In this document: positions 1 to 8,264 of the stretch, piece by piece
Position numbering within the stretch: position 1 is the stretch's first letter
Layout: every line of letters starts with the position of its first letter
Assembly: GCA_945873105.1 (NCBI GenBank)
Contig: CAMCBW010000051.1
Span: 1-37,515 of the forward strand
DNA length: 37,515 bases
DNA from: Tangfeifania diversioriginum
GTDB lineage: Bacteria > Bacteroidota > Bacteroidia > Bacteroidales > Prolixibacteraceae
Direction of reading: 5' to 3'
The notes under the pieces: generated by a model
Told to the model about the DNA's origin: nothing
The model's database searches: none
What the model saw: the letters and a program-made list of their open reading frames with translations, nothing else
Position numbers and translations under genes: made by a program

Positions 1-195
1 TCCCTTCGGCTTCGCTCAGGGACCGCGACTTGATAGTTAACGTTACAGACGATTGAGCATCCCTTCGGCTTCGCTCAGGGACCGCGACTTGATAGTTAAC
101 GTTACAGACGATTGAGCATCCCTTCGGCTTCGCTCAGGGACCGCGACTTGATAGTTAACCTTTCAGACGATTGAGCATCCCTTCGGCTTCGCTCA
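1..195. repeat. 59-bp tandem repeat array, about 3.3 copies
   Basis: Copies begin at 1, 60 and 119, and a partial fourth copy runs from 178 to about 195, where it breaks off into unrelated sequence. The period is exactly 59 bp. Copies one and two are identical; copy three has a small change around 159-162 (the ACGTTAC stretch becomes CCTTTC). Each copy starts with the G+C-rich word CCCTTCGGCTTCGCTCAGGG, whose ends CCCT and AGGG can pair, and also contains the palindrome GTTAAC. The array is cut by the window edge, so the true copy number is unknown. It lies downstream of the his operon and codes for nothing recognisable. Confidence 0.9.
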
Positions 196-272
196 ATGAT
201 TGACCCTATTTCCATTTGGCTTGACCGCTCGTCTCGCTGTGCCTCTGTCTTTTCGTCTTTCCCTTTCGGCCG

Positions 273-1121
273 TCACAATACCGGCCGGGCAATCATCACT
301 CCGGTAGTTTTCTTACTTTTGGTGAGGTATTGCGCAAAAGGTTCAGTACTGACAACCACCTTCATGATGGAGGAGGAGGCATGAAGCAGATAAATGCGCC
401 CCTCTTTCTTGAGTAGAATGCCCACATGTGAAACATCAATGCCTGGGATTGAGGTCGTAAGTGTAACAATATCACCATCCTTGACCAGATTTTCAATGGA
501 TTCAAATTGGGTTGAAGGGATGTAGAAGAATTTTTGGGCAGAGACTTTCTCCTCCATTGCCTTAATTTTCGCGGTAGAAGCCGGATCATTGATCAGTTGA
601 GGATACTCTTTGGGGTGGTTGCTCATGAAGTTGAGTGTAACAGGAAGAACTTTTCCGCCCATTTGGGCAGCCATGGATTGTACATGGTTTCGGGATTCAT
701 TGTCGGAGATCCATTCGCTGAAGTAGTGGAGCCTGCTGGCATAACCGTCCAAAACTCCCCCACGGTAACGAATACCTTCCAGCTCTGTACAAAATGTGGC
801 CAGATTTGCATTGTCGCTCTTGATCGTTCTGGCAAGAGCCAGGCAATTCTCGGCAAAAGTGGTGCAGTCGAGCTCATGAAGATTGATAACCAACTTCTCC
901 TCTTTTGTCCTATCCAATGTTTTTGCTACATAAGGAGTATTCAGGAAATCAAGTCCGATTCTAAGTACCAGATCCCCAATGGGCAGGGCACGATCTTTGG
1001 AGAAAGTGTCCAGCTTGCGCTGAATCAATGCCCTATCCGCAGAGGAAATTGCCGAATCAGTTGCCTTTGATAAGACAACTACAGAAAAAAGCATTAGGAG
1101 TAAAAAGGAAATTCGATGCAT
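273..1121 (-). CDS. DUF1460 family secreted amidase-like protein
   Basis: This 282-residue protein starts with a hydrophobic signal peptide (about residues 1-20). It matches the DUF1460 family, which has an NlpC/P60-like papain fold and contains N-acetylmuramoyl-L-alanine amidase-like members in Bacteroidota. The probable catalytic Cys is C86 in the motif LDCTTFAENCLAL. The probable His is H232 in the segment DGDIVTLTTSIPGIDVSHVG, and H247 (LLHASSS) is a further conserved-looking His. The likely role is periplasmic cleavage of cell-wall peptides. It is the last gene of the histidine cluster, 82 nt after hisIE, with a purine-rich repeat in that gap. Nothing links it to histidine synthesis, so co-transcription looks incidental. 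The ATG start gives a clean signal peptide. Family assignment is from motif recognition; activity is inferred. Confidence 0.82.
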   Translation of the reverse strand: MHRISFLLLMLFSVVVLSKATDSAISSADRALIQRKLDTFSKDRALPIGDLVLRIGLDFLNTPYVAKTLDRTKEEKLVINLHELDCTTFAENCLALARTIKSDNANLATFCTELEGIRYRGGVLDGYASRLHYFSEWISDNESRNHVQSMAAQMGGKVLPVTLNFMSNHPKEYPQLINDPASTAKIKAMEEKVSAQKFFYIPSTQFESIENLVKDGDIVTLTTSIPGIDVSHVGILLKKEGRIYLLHASSSIMKVVVSTEPFAQYLTKSKKTTGVMIARPVL

Positions 1122-1167
1122 CCTGTTTTATTATTACTGTTTTAAACCTATTTTATCTTTTTTAGCC

Positions 1168-1202
1168 ACTCTATCTCCAAGTCCCTCCGTCTCTCCGTCA
1201 TT
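1168..1202. repeat. Single-arm degenerate tandem array after hisIE
   Basis: On the his coding strand (minus), a purine-rich run of GGGACTT/GGAGAGAC-like units begins just after the hisIE stop codon at 1204-1206. It belongs to the same vocabulary as the arrays at 1883-1917, 5714-5744 and 26763-26803. No complementary second arm is visible before DUF1460. Confidence 0.55.
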
Positions 1203-1203
1203 C

Positions 1204-1803
1204 TTATTTGTGTCGCTTCTTCAACTCCGTGGCAAGATCGGAGATTGAGTATCCCTTGTGTGAAAGCAATACCATCAAATGGTAGAGCAAATCTGAGGCT
1301 TCATACAAAAGGCGTTCGTCGTTGTTGGCCATGGCTTCAATGACCGTCTCGACTGCTTCTTCCCCCACTTTTTGGGCAATTTTTGCAGTGCCCGACTCAA
1401 ACAGGGAGGTGGTATAGGAACCCTCCGGCATCTCCTTTTTCCTTTTTGCAATAAAATCCTGCAAAGTTTTCAGAAAATAGAAGTCGTCTTTGGGATTGGC
1501 CTCTTCCCAGCATGTATCGGCCCCGGTATGACAAACCGGCCCTACCGGGATTACCTTGATCAACAGGGAATCCTGGTCACAATCGGAGCTGACAGACACC
1601 ACTTTTAAAAAATTTCCGGATTCTTCTCCCTTGGTCCACAGGCGTTTCCGGGTACGGCTGTAAAAAGTTACGTGGCCGTCCAGAACAGTTTTGTTGTAGG
1701 CCTCTTCGTTCATAAACCCCAGCATGAGCACCTTGTTGGTGTGCTGATCCTGGATAATGGCCGGTATCAGACCTGTTGACTCTTTGTTGAAATTGATATA
1801 CAT
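1204..1803 (-). CDS. hisIE: Bifunctional phosphoribosyl-AMP cyclohydrolase / phosphoribosyl-ATP pyrophosphatase
   Basis: The protein catalyses steps 2 and 3 of histidine biosynthesis: hydrolysis of PR-ATP to PR-AMP and opening of the adenine ring to give ProFAR. The 199 residues have the standard fused layout. The N-terminal HisI domain (about 1-105) shows LWTKGEESGN, the metal-binding DCDQD at 74-78 and CHTGADTC at 91-98. The C-terminal HisE domain (about 108-195) shows KVGEEAVE at 145-152 and the helix YEASDLLYHL. All expected metal ligands are present, so both activities should be intact. It is the last his gene, 149 nt after hisF; that gap contains two different short tandem arrays. Confidence 0.97.
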   Translation of the reverse strand: MYINFNKESTGLIPAIIQDQHTNKVLMLGFMNEEAYNKTVLDGHVTFYSRTRKRLWTKGEESGNFLKVVSVSSDCDQDSLLIKVIPVGPVCHTGADTCWEEANPKDDFYFLKTLQDFIAKRKKEMPEGSYTTSLFESGTAKIAQKVGEEAVETVIEAMANNDERLLYEASDLLYHLMVLLSHKGYSISDLATELKKRHK

Positions 1804-1811
1804 CGAAAATA

Positions 1812-1836
1812 AATTACGAATTACAAATTACAAATT
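1812..1836. repeat. AATTACR tandem units before the hisIE start
   Basis: Three consecutive 7-bp units of the form AATTAC(G/A), followed by AATTG, lie directly upstream of the hisIE start codon. Similar words occur immediately before the tlpA start (4783-4797) and before the S37 peptidase gene (26912-26938, ATTCGTG/AATTCGTGT). This suggests a recurring pre-start module. Confidence 0.55.
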
Positions 1837-1882
1837 GTTTGAAAGAGAGATACTTAACACTAAGTAGGCTTATGGCCTTCAG

Positions 1883-1917
1883 GTCCCTCAGTCCCTAAGT
1901 CCCTAAGTCCCTCAGTC
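1883..1917. repeat. GTCCCTMA 8-bp tandem array after hisF
   Basis: Four exact-length 8-bp units GTCCCT(C/A)A lie at 1883, 1891, 1899 and 1907, followed by GTC. Read on the coding (minus) strand they are purine-rich (T-K-AGGGAC), starting about 35 nt after the hisF stop codon. The same word is used after hisB (5714-5744) and after the DUF493 gene (26763-26803). Confidence 0.8.
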
Positions 1918-1952
1918 TGTACCTGTGTTGCTCTTTTCTTACTGTTCAACCA

Positions 1953-2705
1953 TTACCTGACACAAATCCCGGCATTGCGAAGATAACTTTTTAAATCCGG
2001 AATGGCGATCTCTCCGAAGTGGAAAATACTGGCAGCCAGTCCTGCATCCGCCTTGCCAAGTGTGAACATTTCGGAAAAGTGCTCCATGGTGCCTGCTCCA
2101 CCTGATGCAATCAAGGGAATAGTCAGCAGTTCAGAGAGATGTGCCAATGCTTCGTTGGCAAAGCCATTTTTGGTGCCGTCGTGGTTCATGGAGGTAAAGA
2201 GTATCTCCCCGGCACCGCGGTTTTCAGCCTCTTTGGCCCAGGAGAAGAGCTCCTTCCCGGTAGGAATTCTACCTCCATGCATGGTGGCTTCCCAGTGGTT
2301 GTTCTCCTCTTTTGCATCGATGGCAACTACCACAAACTGACTTCCAAAATGAAGTGCCAGGTCGTCGATGAGCCGTGGGTTTTTGATGGCAGATGAGTTG
2401 ATGGAGATTTTATCCGCCCCGGCGGAGAGCAATGCATCTGCATCTTTTAGCTCACTGATGCCACCACCTACCGTAAATGGAATGTTGAGGTTGAAGGCAA
2501 TCCGTTTCACCAGTTCCACGAAGGTCTTTCTTCCTTCGTGGGTAGCAGTGATATCCAGGAAGACCAGTTCGTCGGCGCCCTGTTCCGAATATTGCCTGCC
2601 CAATTCGACAGGGTCTCCTACTTCGCGGATATTGACAAAGTTGATTCCCTTGACGGTTTGACCGTTTCGGATGTCGAGGCAGGGTATGATTCTTTTGCTT
2701 AACAT
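1953..2705 (-). CDS. hisF: Imidazole glycerol phosphate synthase cyclase subunit
   Basis: HisF uses ammonia delivered by HisH to convert PRFAR to imidazole glycerol phosphate and AICAR. The 250-residue protein is a full-length (beta/alpha)8 barrel. The two catalytic aspartates are in place: D11 in the opening strand (IIPCLDI) and D130 in VVVAIDAK. The phosphate-binding glycines are seen as FTVGGGI (77-83) and LIASGGAG. The gene starts 12 nt after hisA, which fits co-translation in the hisH-hisA-hisF block. AICAR made here needs 10-formyl-THF to re-enter purine synthesis, which is the only metabolic link to the purU gene in the same operon. Confidence 0.98.
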   Translation of the reverse strand: MLSKRIIPCLDIRNGQTVKGINFVNIREVGDPVELGRQYSEQGADELVFLDITATHEGRKTFVELVKRIAFNLNIPFTVGGGISELKDADALLSAGADKISINSSAIKNPRLIDDLALHFGSQFVVVAIDAKEENNHWEATMHGGRIPTGKELFSWAKEAENRGAGEILFTSMNHDGTKNGFANEALAHLSELLTIPLIASGGAGTMEHFSEMFTLGKADAGLAASIFHFGEIAIPDLKSYLRNAGICVR

Positions 2706-2717
2706 GATTGAACCAAT

Positions 2718-3455
2718 TTAAGGAAGATGAATGGTGTTGATTCGGCCTAACTCTTCGAGGGTAACCTTCCCTTCGTAGATGGCCTTGCCAACGATAACAG
2801 CAGGAATGCCAATCTTTTCCAGGTCGAGAATATCCTGAAGTGATCCCACTCCACCGCTGGCAATCAAAAAGATCCCGGGATTGTTTTGCAATATCTCTTG
2901 GTAGAGTTCGAGGGAGGGACCTGTGAGCATGCCGTCCCTGCTGATGTCGGTACTGATAACCTGGTCAATTCCCTTCGTCATCCACTGCTGGATAAAGGTG
3001 AAGATGTCGAGTCCGGTCTCTTCGGTCCAGCCGCTAACGGCTATTTTCCGGTCGGCAGCATCGGCGCCAAGGATGATCCGATCCGAGCCATAGGTCTCGA
3101 TCCATTTCCGCATGACTGCGGGTGTTTTGACAGCCACACTTCCACCGGTGATCATGTCTGCACCGGCTTCAAAGGCAATATCCAGGTCTCTGTCACTCTT
3201 CAATCCACCGCCAAAGTCGATGGTAAGGGTAGTGTGAAGCGCAATATTTTCCAGTACCTTATGGTTGACAATGTGGTGCGCTTTGGCACCATCAAGGTCG
3301 ACCAGGTGCAGGCGCTGAAGACCATATGCCTCGAACATTTTGGCTACTTCGAGCGGATCCTCATTGTAGATTGTTTTCCTGCTGTAGTCGCCTTGGCTAA
3401 GTCTGACACATTTTCCATCGATGATGTCAATGGCGGGTATAATTTCGATGCTCAT
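2718..3455 (-). CDS. hisA: ProFAR isomerase (HisA)
   Basis: HisA catalyses the Amadori isomerisation of ProFAR to PRFAR. The open frame extends upstream, but the family start is [19 protein letters not shown], so I place the start at 3455, giving 245 residues, the usual length. The catalytic pair is D10 (PAIDI) and D132 (LGADAAD). DFGGGLKSD (80-88) and LIASGGVGS are phosphate-binding loops. The start codon overlaps the hisH stop as ATGA, so translation of the two is probably coupled. The 62 extra upstream codons are antisense-looking sequence inside hisH and are rejected. Confidence 0.97.
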   Translation of the reverse strand: MSIEIIPAIDIIDGKCVRLSQGDYSRKTIYNEDPLEVAKMFEAYGLQRLHLVDLDGAKAHHIVNHKVLENIALHTTLTIDFGGGLKSDRDLDIAFEAGADMITGGSVAVKTPAVMRKWIETYGSDRIILGADAADRKIAVSGWTEETGLDIFTFIQQWMTKGIDQVISTDISRDGMLTGPSLELYQEILQNNPGIFLIASGGVGSLQDILDLEKIGIPAVIVGKAIYEGKVTLEELGRINTIHLP

Positions 3456-4063
3456 GGTTGAAAAGATAGTTGAAGGAAATTCTCGAGGATCCGGGCTCCG
3501 ACTTTGCCGCTTTTTTCCGGGTGAAACTGTACTGCATAAAAATTGTCTCTTTGAAGGGCTGCGCTGAAGGGGGAAGGATAACTGCACAGAGCAGCAGTGT
3601 CTTTCCCTACAGTGGCATAGTAGGAGTGCACAAAGTAGCAATACTGATCTTCCAGGGTTTGGTCGAACAGGTTACTCTTCAGATTGGAAATGGTATTCCA
3701 CCCCATATGAGGAACCTTCATGGCCGGCAAAAGATCCTGTTGCAATTTGAATTTTTTTATGGTCTCCTCAAAAATACCCAGGCAGGTTACATCCCCCTCC
3801 TCTGAATGACGGCACATCAGCTGCAGACCCAGACAAATGCCTAGAACAGGCTGTTTAAGTTCAGCAATCAGTTGGTCGAGCCGGTGATTTTTCAGATATG
3901 CCATGGTGGTAGAAGCTTCTCCGACTCCCGGAAAGATGACCCTGTCGGCTGACCTGATTTCTGCAGGGTCTGCAGTCACCGAGGCCTCCACCCCGAGCCT
4001 TTTCAAGGCATAATCCACCGATTGTATATTCCCTGCGTTGTATTTGATGATGGCAACTTTCAT
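3452..4063 (-). CDS. hisH: Imidazole glycerol phosphate synthase glutaminase subunit
   Basis: HisH hydrolyses glutamine and channels ammonia to HisF. The 203-residue class-I glutamine amidotransferase has the complete triad: nucleophile C77 in [11 protein letters not shown]181 and E183 in VQFHPEKSG. The oxyanion loop appears as FPGVGEAS (44-51). It overlaps hisA by 4 bp (ATGA). Upstream, 155 nt separate it from the tlpA-like gene, and that gap is filled by an inverted tandem-array element. Confidence 0.98.
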   Translation of the reverse strand: MKVAIIKYNAGNIQSVDYALKRLGVEASVTADPAEIRSADRVIFPGVGEASTTMAYLKNHRLDQLIAELKQPVLGICLGLQLMCRHSEEGDVTCLGIFEETIKKFKLQQDLLPAMKVPHMGWNTISNLKSNLFDQTLEDQYCYFVHSYYATVGKDTAALCSYPSPFSAALQRDNFYAVQFHPEKSGKVGARILENFLQLSFQP

Positions 4064-4075
4064 GACTGAAATTTA

Positions 4076-4210
4076 TTGTTTGAAATGTTTGAAGGGTTTA
4101 AAATGGTTAAAGGGTTAATGCTTAATATCAATCTGTTAGCTGAATAAATTTATTGATAGCAATAACTTTTCAAACACTTCAAACAAAAAAAACATTTCAA
4201 ACCTTTTTTT
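4076..4210. repeat. Inverted tandem-array element A (GTTTGAA word), tlpA-hisH gap
   Basis: The left arm (about 4076-4116) is built of GTTTGAAATG/GTTTGAAGGG/GTTTAAAATG-like 9-10-bp units. The right arm (about 4164-4210) is its approximate reverse complement, with TTTCAAACACTTCAAAC and CATTTCAAACC. About 47 bp of non-repetitive core lies between. The right arm begins about 10 nt beyond the tlpA stop codon on the coding strand. The same word is used at 28307-28401, 24 kb away. Confidence 0.8.
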
Positions 4211-4218
4211 TAAGATTG

Positions 4219-4782
4219 TTATTTGAGTAAATTGTCGATGACCTTGACCATCTCTGCAAACTCCTCTTCCTTGTAAAGGCGTGTCAGACACACGATCTTG
4301 CCGTTCTTATCTACGATAATGTTACGGGTTACGCCAGCCTTCTTCTCTGCAAACAGGTTGAAGATGCTGCCACCTGGATCGAGTGCCAGCGGGTAGGTCA
4401 CTTTGATATCCTCCTGAAATTTTTTCACTTTTTCGAGTGGTTCGTCCAGATCCACCCCTATCAGGAGAAAGTTCCTGTTGTTCTTGTGTTTTTGCCAGAT
4501 ATCCCTTTCAATGAAGGGCATCTCTTTCCGGCAGACGCTGCACCAGCTGGCGGTAAATTGCAACATCACCACTTTGCCTTTGAAATCGGCTGAAGAAACA
4601 GTCTTCCCATTGATCAGGGTCGTTGAGAATGCAGGTACCTGGTCTCCCAATTTAACGATATAGCCATATTCCGCGGGGACCTCCTTTACGGGGTTTTGGG
4701 CGAAAGAAGCGTGTAAGAGGAGAAACGGAGAAGAGAGAAACAGGGCAACGAAGAGGATTCCCAAAAGAACTTTTCTTTTCAT
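4219..4782 (-). CDS. TlpA-like periplasmic thiol-disulfide oxidoreductase
   Basis: This 187-residue protein begins with a signal peptide (about 1-28, likely cut after SFA). A thioredoxin-fold domain of the TlpA/ResA/AhpC-TSA type follows. The redox-active pair is C81 and C84 in SWCSVCRKEMPF. Other fold marks are VMLQFTASW before the active site and NIIVDKNGKIV near the C terminus. It should act in the cell envelope, probably reducing or transferring disulfides, as in cytochrome c maturation or thiol stress; the target cannot be told from sequence. It starts 15 nt after purU and lies inside the histidine operon, with no evident role in that pathway. Confidence 0.85.
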   Translation of the reverse strand: MKRKVLLGILFVALFLSSPFLLLHASFAQNPVKEVPAEYGYIVKLGDQVPAFSTTLINGKTVSSADFKGKVVMLQFTASWCSVCRKEMPFIERDIWQKHKNNRNFLLIGVDLDEPLEKVKKFQEDIKVTYPLALDPGGSIFNLFAEKKAGVTRNIIVDKNGKIVCLTRLYKEEEFAEMVKVIDNLLK

Positions 4783-4797
4783 GTAATTCGTAATTTT

Positions 4798-5670
4798 TCA
4801 ATTAAATATGATCGTTCGGTTGTTGAAGACCAGGATCTTGCGTTGGAGATGTTTGTAGACTGCTTCACTGAGGACGATTTTTTCGAGGTCACGGCCTTTG
4901 CGGACGAGGCTCTCAATGCTGTCGACATGTGAGATTCGCACAACATCCTGGGCAATAATTGGACCGGCATCCAGGTCTGCGGTCACGTAATGGCTGGTGG
5001 CACCAATGATCTTTACCCCGCGTTCATGTGCCGCATGGTAGGGTTTTGCTCCGGCAAAGGCCGGCAGGAAGGAGTGGTGGATGTTGATGATCTGGTTGGG
5101 GAAGTTGGAGACAAATTTGTCGCTTAAAACCTGCATGTAGCGCCCCAGGACAATCAAATCTATCTTTTTCTCCTTCAGGAGTGTGATCTCCTTGATCTCT
5201 TGTTCCTCCTTGTTGGCACCATTTTTGGGGAAGCAGTAAAACTCTATTCCAAAGCGTTCTGCAATTGGTTTCAGGTCATTGTGGTTACTGACAATGACAG
5301 GAATATCCACAACCCACTCTGCCGCCATGTATCTTGCAAGGATATCGAACATGCAATGTGACATTTTTGAGACGAAGAGCGCCATCCTTGGTCGCTCATT
5401 GGAGAAATGCAAGGTAAACTGCAGGTTGAATTTTTTGGCAAAGAGCGTTTCGAAATATTCCGCAATCTTCTCCTTGGGGATGGCAAAAAGGTCGAGTTCC
5501 CACTCAACCCTCATGAAAAAGATCGATTCGGCCCGGTCTACATTCTGATCAAGGTAGATGATATTGCCCTTGTTTTCGTTCAGGAATTGGGTAACAGCAG
5601 CAAGGATTCCTTTTTGGTCCGGACAGTGGATCAAGAGGATCGCGGTTTCTTTGGTCGAAGGTGTATACAT
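4798..5670 (-). CDS. purU: Formyltetrahydrofolate deformylase
   Basis: PurU hydrolyses 10-formyl-THF to formate and THF. The 290 residues show an N-terminal ACT regulatory domain (about 8-85, ILLIHCPDQKGILAAVTQFL) and a C-terminal formyltransferase-fold hydrolase. The catalytic region reads NIHHSFLPAFAGAKPYHAA (196-214) with H199, and D234 in ADLDAGPIIAQ. All signature residues of PurU are present and the length is typical. It sits between hisB (79 nt upstream) and the tlpA-like gene (15 nt downstream), inside the his operon. A link is possible because histidine synthesis releases AICAR, whose recycling consumes 10-formyl-THF, but this is inference. Confidence 0.95.
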   Translation of the reverse strand: MYTPSTKETAILLIHCPDQKGILAAVTQFLNENKGNIIYLDQNVDRAESIFFMRVEWELDLFAIPKEKIAEYFETLFAKKFNLQFTLHFSNERPRMALFVSKMSHCMFDILARYMAAEWVVDIPVIVSNHNDLKPIAERFGIEFYCFPKNGANKEEQEIKEITLLKEKKIDLIVLGRYMQVLSDKFVSNFPNQIINIHHSFLPAFAGAKPYHAAHERGVKIIGATSHYVTADLDAGPIIAQDVVRISHVDSIESLVRKGRDLEKIVLSEAVYKHLQRKILVFNNRTIIFN

Positions 5671-5675
5671 ATTTT

Positions 5676-5747
5676 AAAGATTTTCGATTTTAGATTTAAG
5701 GAGTCGGGATCTCCATGTCCCTTAGTCTCCCAGTCCCTAAGTCTTTC
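5676..5747. repeat. hisB-purU spacer: AGGGACT array plus AATCTAAAATCGAAAA box
   Basis: On the coding strand, a purine-rich array of ACTTAGGGACTGGGAGACT-type units (5744 down to 5714) begins about 6 nt after the hisB stop. Closer to purU is the box AATCTAAAATCGAAAA (plus-strand complement at 5681-5696). Exactly the same 16-nt box occurs on the other strand of the window at 26953-26968, again just upstream of a start codon and again downstream of a GGGACTAAG array. Confidence 0.7.
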
Positions 5748-5749
5748 AT

Positions 5750-6874
5750 TTACAGTGTTCCCTTTGAACTTGGAAGCGAATCCTGGAAAGGATCCTTCCT
5801 GATTGCCATCTTGATGGATCGGGCAAAAGCCTTGAAGATCCCCTCTATCTTGTGGTGTTCGTTGGTCCCTTCGGCCCAGATATTCAGGTTACAGCGGGCA
5901 GCATCCGAAAATGATTTGAAGAAGTGGTGGAAAAGTTCAGTGGGCACATCTCCGACATACTCACGCTGAAATTCCGCCTCCCATACCAGCCAGGGACGTC
6001 CACCGAAGTCGAGTGCCACCTGGGCCAGACAATCGTCCATTGGCAGACAATAGCCATATCGCTCGATGCCTCTTTTGTTGCCCAACGCTTTCAGGACTAC
6101 CTCACCCAGCGCTATGGCAGTATCTTCGACGGTATGGTGTTCATCCACCTGCAGGTCACCAATTACCTGAACAGTGAGGTCGCAGCCGGAGTGGGTTGAT
6201 ATTTGTTGCAACATATGGTCGAAAAAGTGAAGTCCGGTCGAAATCCTGCCAATGCCACTGCCGGCCAGGTTAATTTCCACAAAGATGTTGGTCTCCTTGG
6301 TCTCCCTTTTGACAGATGCTTTACGTTCAATTTCGGTAAGAAAAATAAAAATCTCCTCCCAACTCTCTGAGACCATTGCACAGGAGGCAGAGAGGTTGCT
6401 ATCGATCAGATCATCGGCACGCGTTTCAGGAGCAAAATATATTGCCTTGGAGCCCAGGTTTTTGGCCATCTGTACATCGGTCAGGCGGTCACCAATGACG
6501 AATGAATTGGCCAGATCGTAGGATCCATCCAGGTATTCCTGCAAGAGACCGATTTCAGGTTTTCTTGTTGGTGCCATATCTTCCGGGAAAGAGCAGTCGA
6601 TGAAGATGCGTTTAAAGGAGATACCCTCATTCTCAAAGGCTTTGAGAACTTTGCCCTGCACCAGGTGAAAAGCCTCTTCAGGATAAGATTCTGTCCCCAT
6701 GCCATCCTGGTTGGAGACCATCACCAATTCGTAATCAAGGTTCTTGGCGATCGCATGAAGGTTTCTGAAGACTCCGGGCAGATACTCCAGTTTCTCAAGA
6801 TTGTCTACCTGGAAATCTTCAGGTGGTTCGACGATTAAGGTGCCGTCGCGGTCAATAAAGAGGACCTTTTTCAT
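5750..6874 (-). CDS. hisB: Bifunctional histidinol-phosphatase / imidazoleglycerol-phosphate dehydratase
   Basis: The protein carries out steps 7 and 9 of histidine synthesis. The N-terminal HAD phosphatase (about 1-165) has FIDRDGTL with D8 and D10 and the HAD motif [16 protein letters not shown]. The C-terminal IGP dehydratase (about 190-374) has two metal-binding histidine motifs, [10 protein letters not shown] and [10 protein letters not shown], and the family segment GLHFFDHML. At 374 residues it is slightly longer than the E. coli fusion. It lies between hisC (157 nt upstream, with a palindromic array element) and purU (79 nt downstream). Confidence 0.97.
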   Translation of the reverse strand: MKKVLFIDRDGTLIVEPPEDFQVDNLEKLEYLPGVFRNLHAIAKNLDYELVMVSNQDGMGTESYPEEAFHLVQGKVLKAFENEGISFKRIFIDCSFPEDMAPTRKPEIGLLQEYLDGSYDLANSFVIGDRLTDVQMAKNLGSKAIYFAPETRADDLIDSNLSASCAMVSESWEEIFIFLTEIERKASVKRETKETNIFVEINLAGSGIGRISTGLHFFDHMLQQISTHSGCDLTVQVIGDLQVDEHHTVEDTAIALGEVVLKALGNKRGIERYGYCLPMDDCLAQVALDFGGRPWLVWEAEFQREYVGDVPTELFHHFFKSFSDAARCNLNIWAEGTNEHHKIEGIFKAFARSIKMAIRKDPFQDSLPSSKGTL

Positions 6875-6890
6875 TCAGTTAAGAGTTGTT

Positions 6891-7031
6891 TAATTCGACA
6901 ATTTGCTACTTTGACAATTCGACAATGATTGGTGTATCAGTAAGGTGGAAATTAATGATAATCTGCTATTTCTATTTATCATAACAATTTTTCCATCACA
7001 CCAATTGTCGAATTGTCGAATCATCACATTT
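6891..7031. repeat. Inverted tandem-array element B (AATTCGACA word), hisC-hisB gap
   Basis: The left arm (6891-6934) contains AATTCGACAATTTG and CAATTCGACAATGATTGGTG. The right arm (about 6997-7022) is CACCAATTGTCGAATTGTCG, the reverse complement of the left-arm core. The spacer core is about 60 bp. A second word, CACATTTTCACATTTTCC, borders the right arm and runs into the last codons of hisC. Confidence 0.8.
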
Positions 7032-8081
7032 TCACATTTTCCAATTTCCAATTTCTTTCAGGGCTTCTATCAGTAGTTGGTTTTCACCCTCAGTGCCAAC
7101 AGTAATACGAAGTGCTTCGCCACAGAGGGCCACTTTCGATCGGTCACGGACTATGATCTGTCTGTCGACCAGTGCCAGGTAGATTTTTTTGGCGGATGTT
7201 GTTTGGACCAGGATAAAATTGGCATCACTGGGATATATCTTTAGAACAACTGGTAATTTGGAAAGTTCAGTGATAAGTTTCTTTTTTTGCAGGAGGATGG
7301 TTTCGACCCAACTCTCTTTCTGATCGGGGAATTGAAGCATTTCGACTGCCTTTTCCTGTGTGAGGAGATTGATGTTGTAGGGGTATTTGATTTTGCTGAG
7401 AATGGAGATGATTTCTGGAGAGGCAAATGCCATTCCAAGGCGGATTCCGGCCAATCCCCAGGCTTTGGAGAGGGTCTGCAACAATACCAGGTTGGGGAAT
7501 TGGTTTAAAACGTTGATCAATGATTTTTCCGGACAAAAGTCGATATAGGCTTCGTCCAATACCACCAATCCATTGAATTCAGTCACGATCCGAACGGCTT
7601 CAGTCTGATCCAGTGCATTCCCGGTAGGATTATTTGGGGAGCAAAGAAAGATCATTTTGGAATTTGAGTCTGTGGCTGCCAGTACTTTTCCGGCATTCAG
7701 ACTGAAATCTTCTTCCAGAAGTACCTCCCGGTAGGAAATGTTGTTGATGTCGGCTGCGACACGGTACATGCCGTAGGTGGGTGAGATGGCCACAACATTG
7801 TCAATGCCTGGTTCGCAAAAAGCCCTGAATAGCAAGTCGATCGGTTCATCGCTGCCATTGCCCAGAAAGATGGAGGGGGTTGAAACACCTTTGAGTTGGC
7901 TGAGTCTAATCTTCAATTCCAGCTGTCGTGGATCAGGATAGCGGTTCCAGGGTGCGTTGAAGGGATTTTCGTTGGCATCCAGGAAAACAGAGGCTTCCCC
8001 TGTGAATTCATCCCTGGCACTGGAATAGGGCTGCAGACTGCTAATGTTCTTTCTGGTAATATTTTGTAGATTAAAATTCAT
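7032..8081 (-). CDS. hisC: Histidinol-phosphate aminotransferase
   Basis: HisC is a PLP fold-type I aminotransferase converting imidazole acetol phosphate and glutamate to histidinol phosphate. The 349 residues show the PLP-binding lysine K206 in TLSKAWGLAGIRLG, the aspartate region VLDEAYIDF (174-182), NNPTGN (150-155) and the C-terminal substrate-binding arginine in ALRITVG. The last residues, EIGNWKM, are encoded by repeat-like DNA (GGAAATTGGAAAATGTGA on the coding strand), so the stop codon itself lies in a tandem array of the neighbouring repeat element. Catalytic parts are unaffected. It is 182 nt after hisD. Confidence 0.97.
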   Translation of the reverse strand: MNFNLQNITRKNISSLQPYSSARDEFTGEASVFLDANENPFNAPWNRYPDPRQLELKIRLSQLKGVSTPSIFLGNGSDEPIDLLFRAFCEPGIDNVVAISPTYGMYRVAADINNISYREVLLEEDFSLNAGKVLAATDSNSKMIFLCSPNNPTGNALDQTEAVRIVTEFNGLVVLDEAYIDFCPEKSLINVLNQFPNLVLLQTLSKAWGLAGIRLGMAFASPEIISILSKIKYPYNINLLTQEKAVEMLQFPDQKESWVETILLQKKKLITELSKLPVVLKIYPSDANFILVQTTSAKKIYLALVDRQIIVRDRSKVALCGEALRITVGTEGENQLLIEALKEIGNWKM

Positions 8082-8099
8082 GCTTTGTCATAATTATAA

Positions 8100-8264
8100 T
8101 TGGGAAATGTGGAAATGTGGAAATGTGAAAATTTGGAAATGTGAAAATTTGGAAATTAAGAACGCCATTGCGTTGATTTACTAGGTTTTAAGTTGAAATA
8201 TTTACTTGATTCTTGCATCTGCTCTTTTTAATTTTCATATTTCCACATTTCCACATTTCCACAT
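8100..8264. repeat. Inverted tandem-array element C (GGAAATGT word), hisD-hisC gap
   Basis: The left arm (8100-8157) is a run of GGAAATGT and GAAAATTT 8-bp units. The right arm (about 8228-8264) is the reverse complement, TTCCACATTTCCACATTTCC. A core of about 70 bp (8158-8227) separates them. The right arm touches the hisD stop codon: on the coding strand it reads TAA followed at once by TGTGGAAATGTGG. This occupies the whole gap between the two genes. The same word recurs at 26322-26463. Confidence 0.88.

Noticed and set aside
1-195. CRISPR-like repeat array
   Set aside because: The repeats are directly adjacent with no unique spacers, and no cas gene is nearby. It is a plain tandem repeat.
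534-1070. 178-codon plus-strand frame opposite DUF1460
   Set aside because: It is antisense to a gene with a signal peptide and catalytic motifs, and has no recognisable domain.
8100-8264. Inverted arrays as an ordinary MITE or insertion sequence
   Set aside because: The arms are tandem units, not unique terminal repeats. Sequences differ between loci, no target-site duplication is visible and no transposase is linked.
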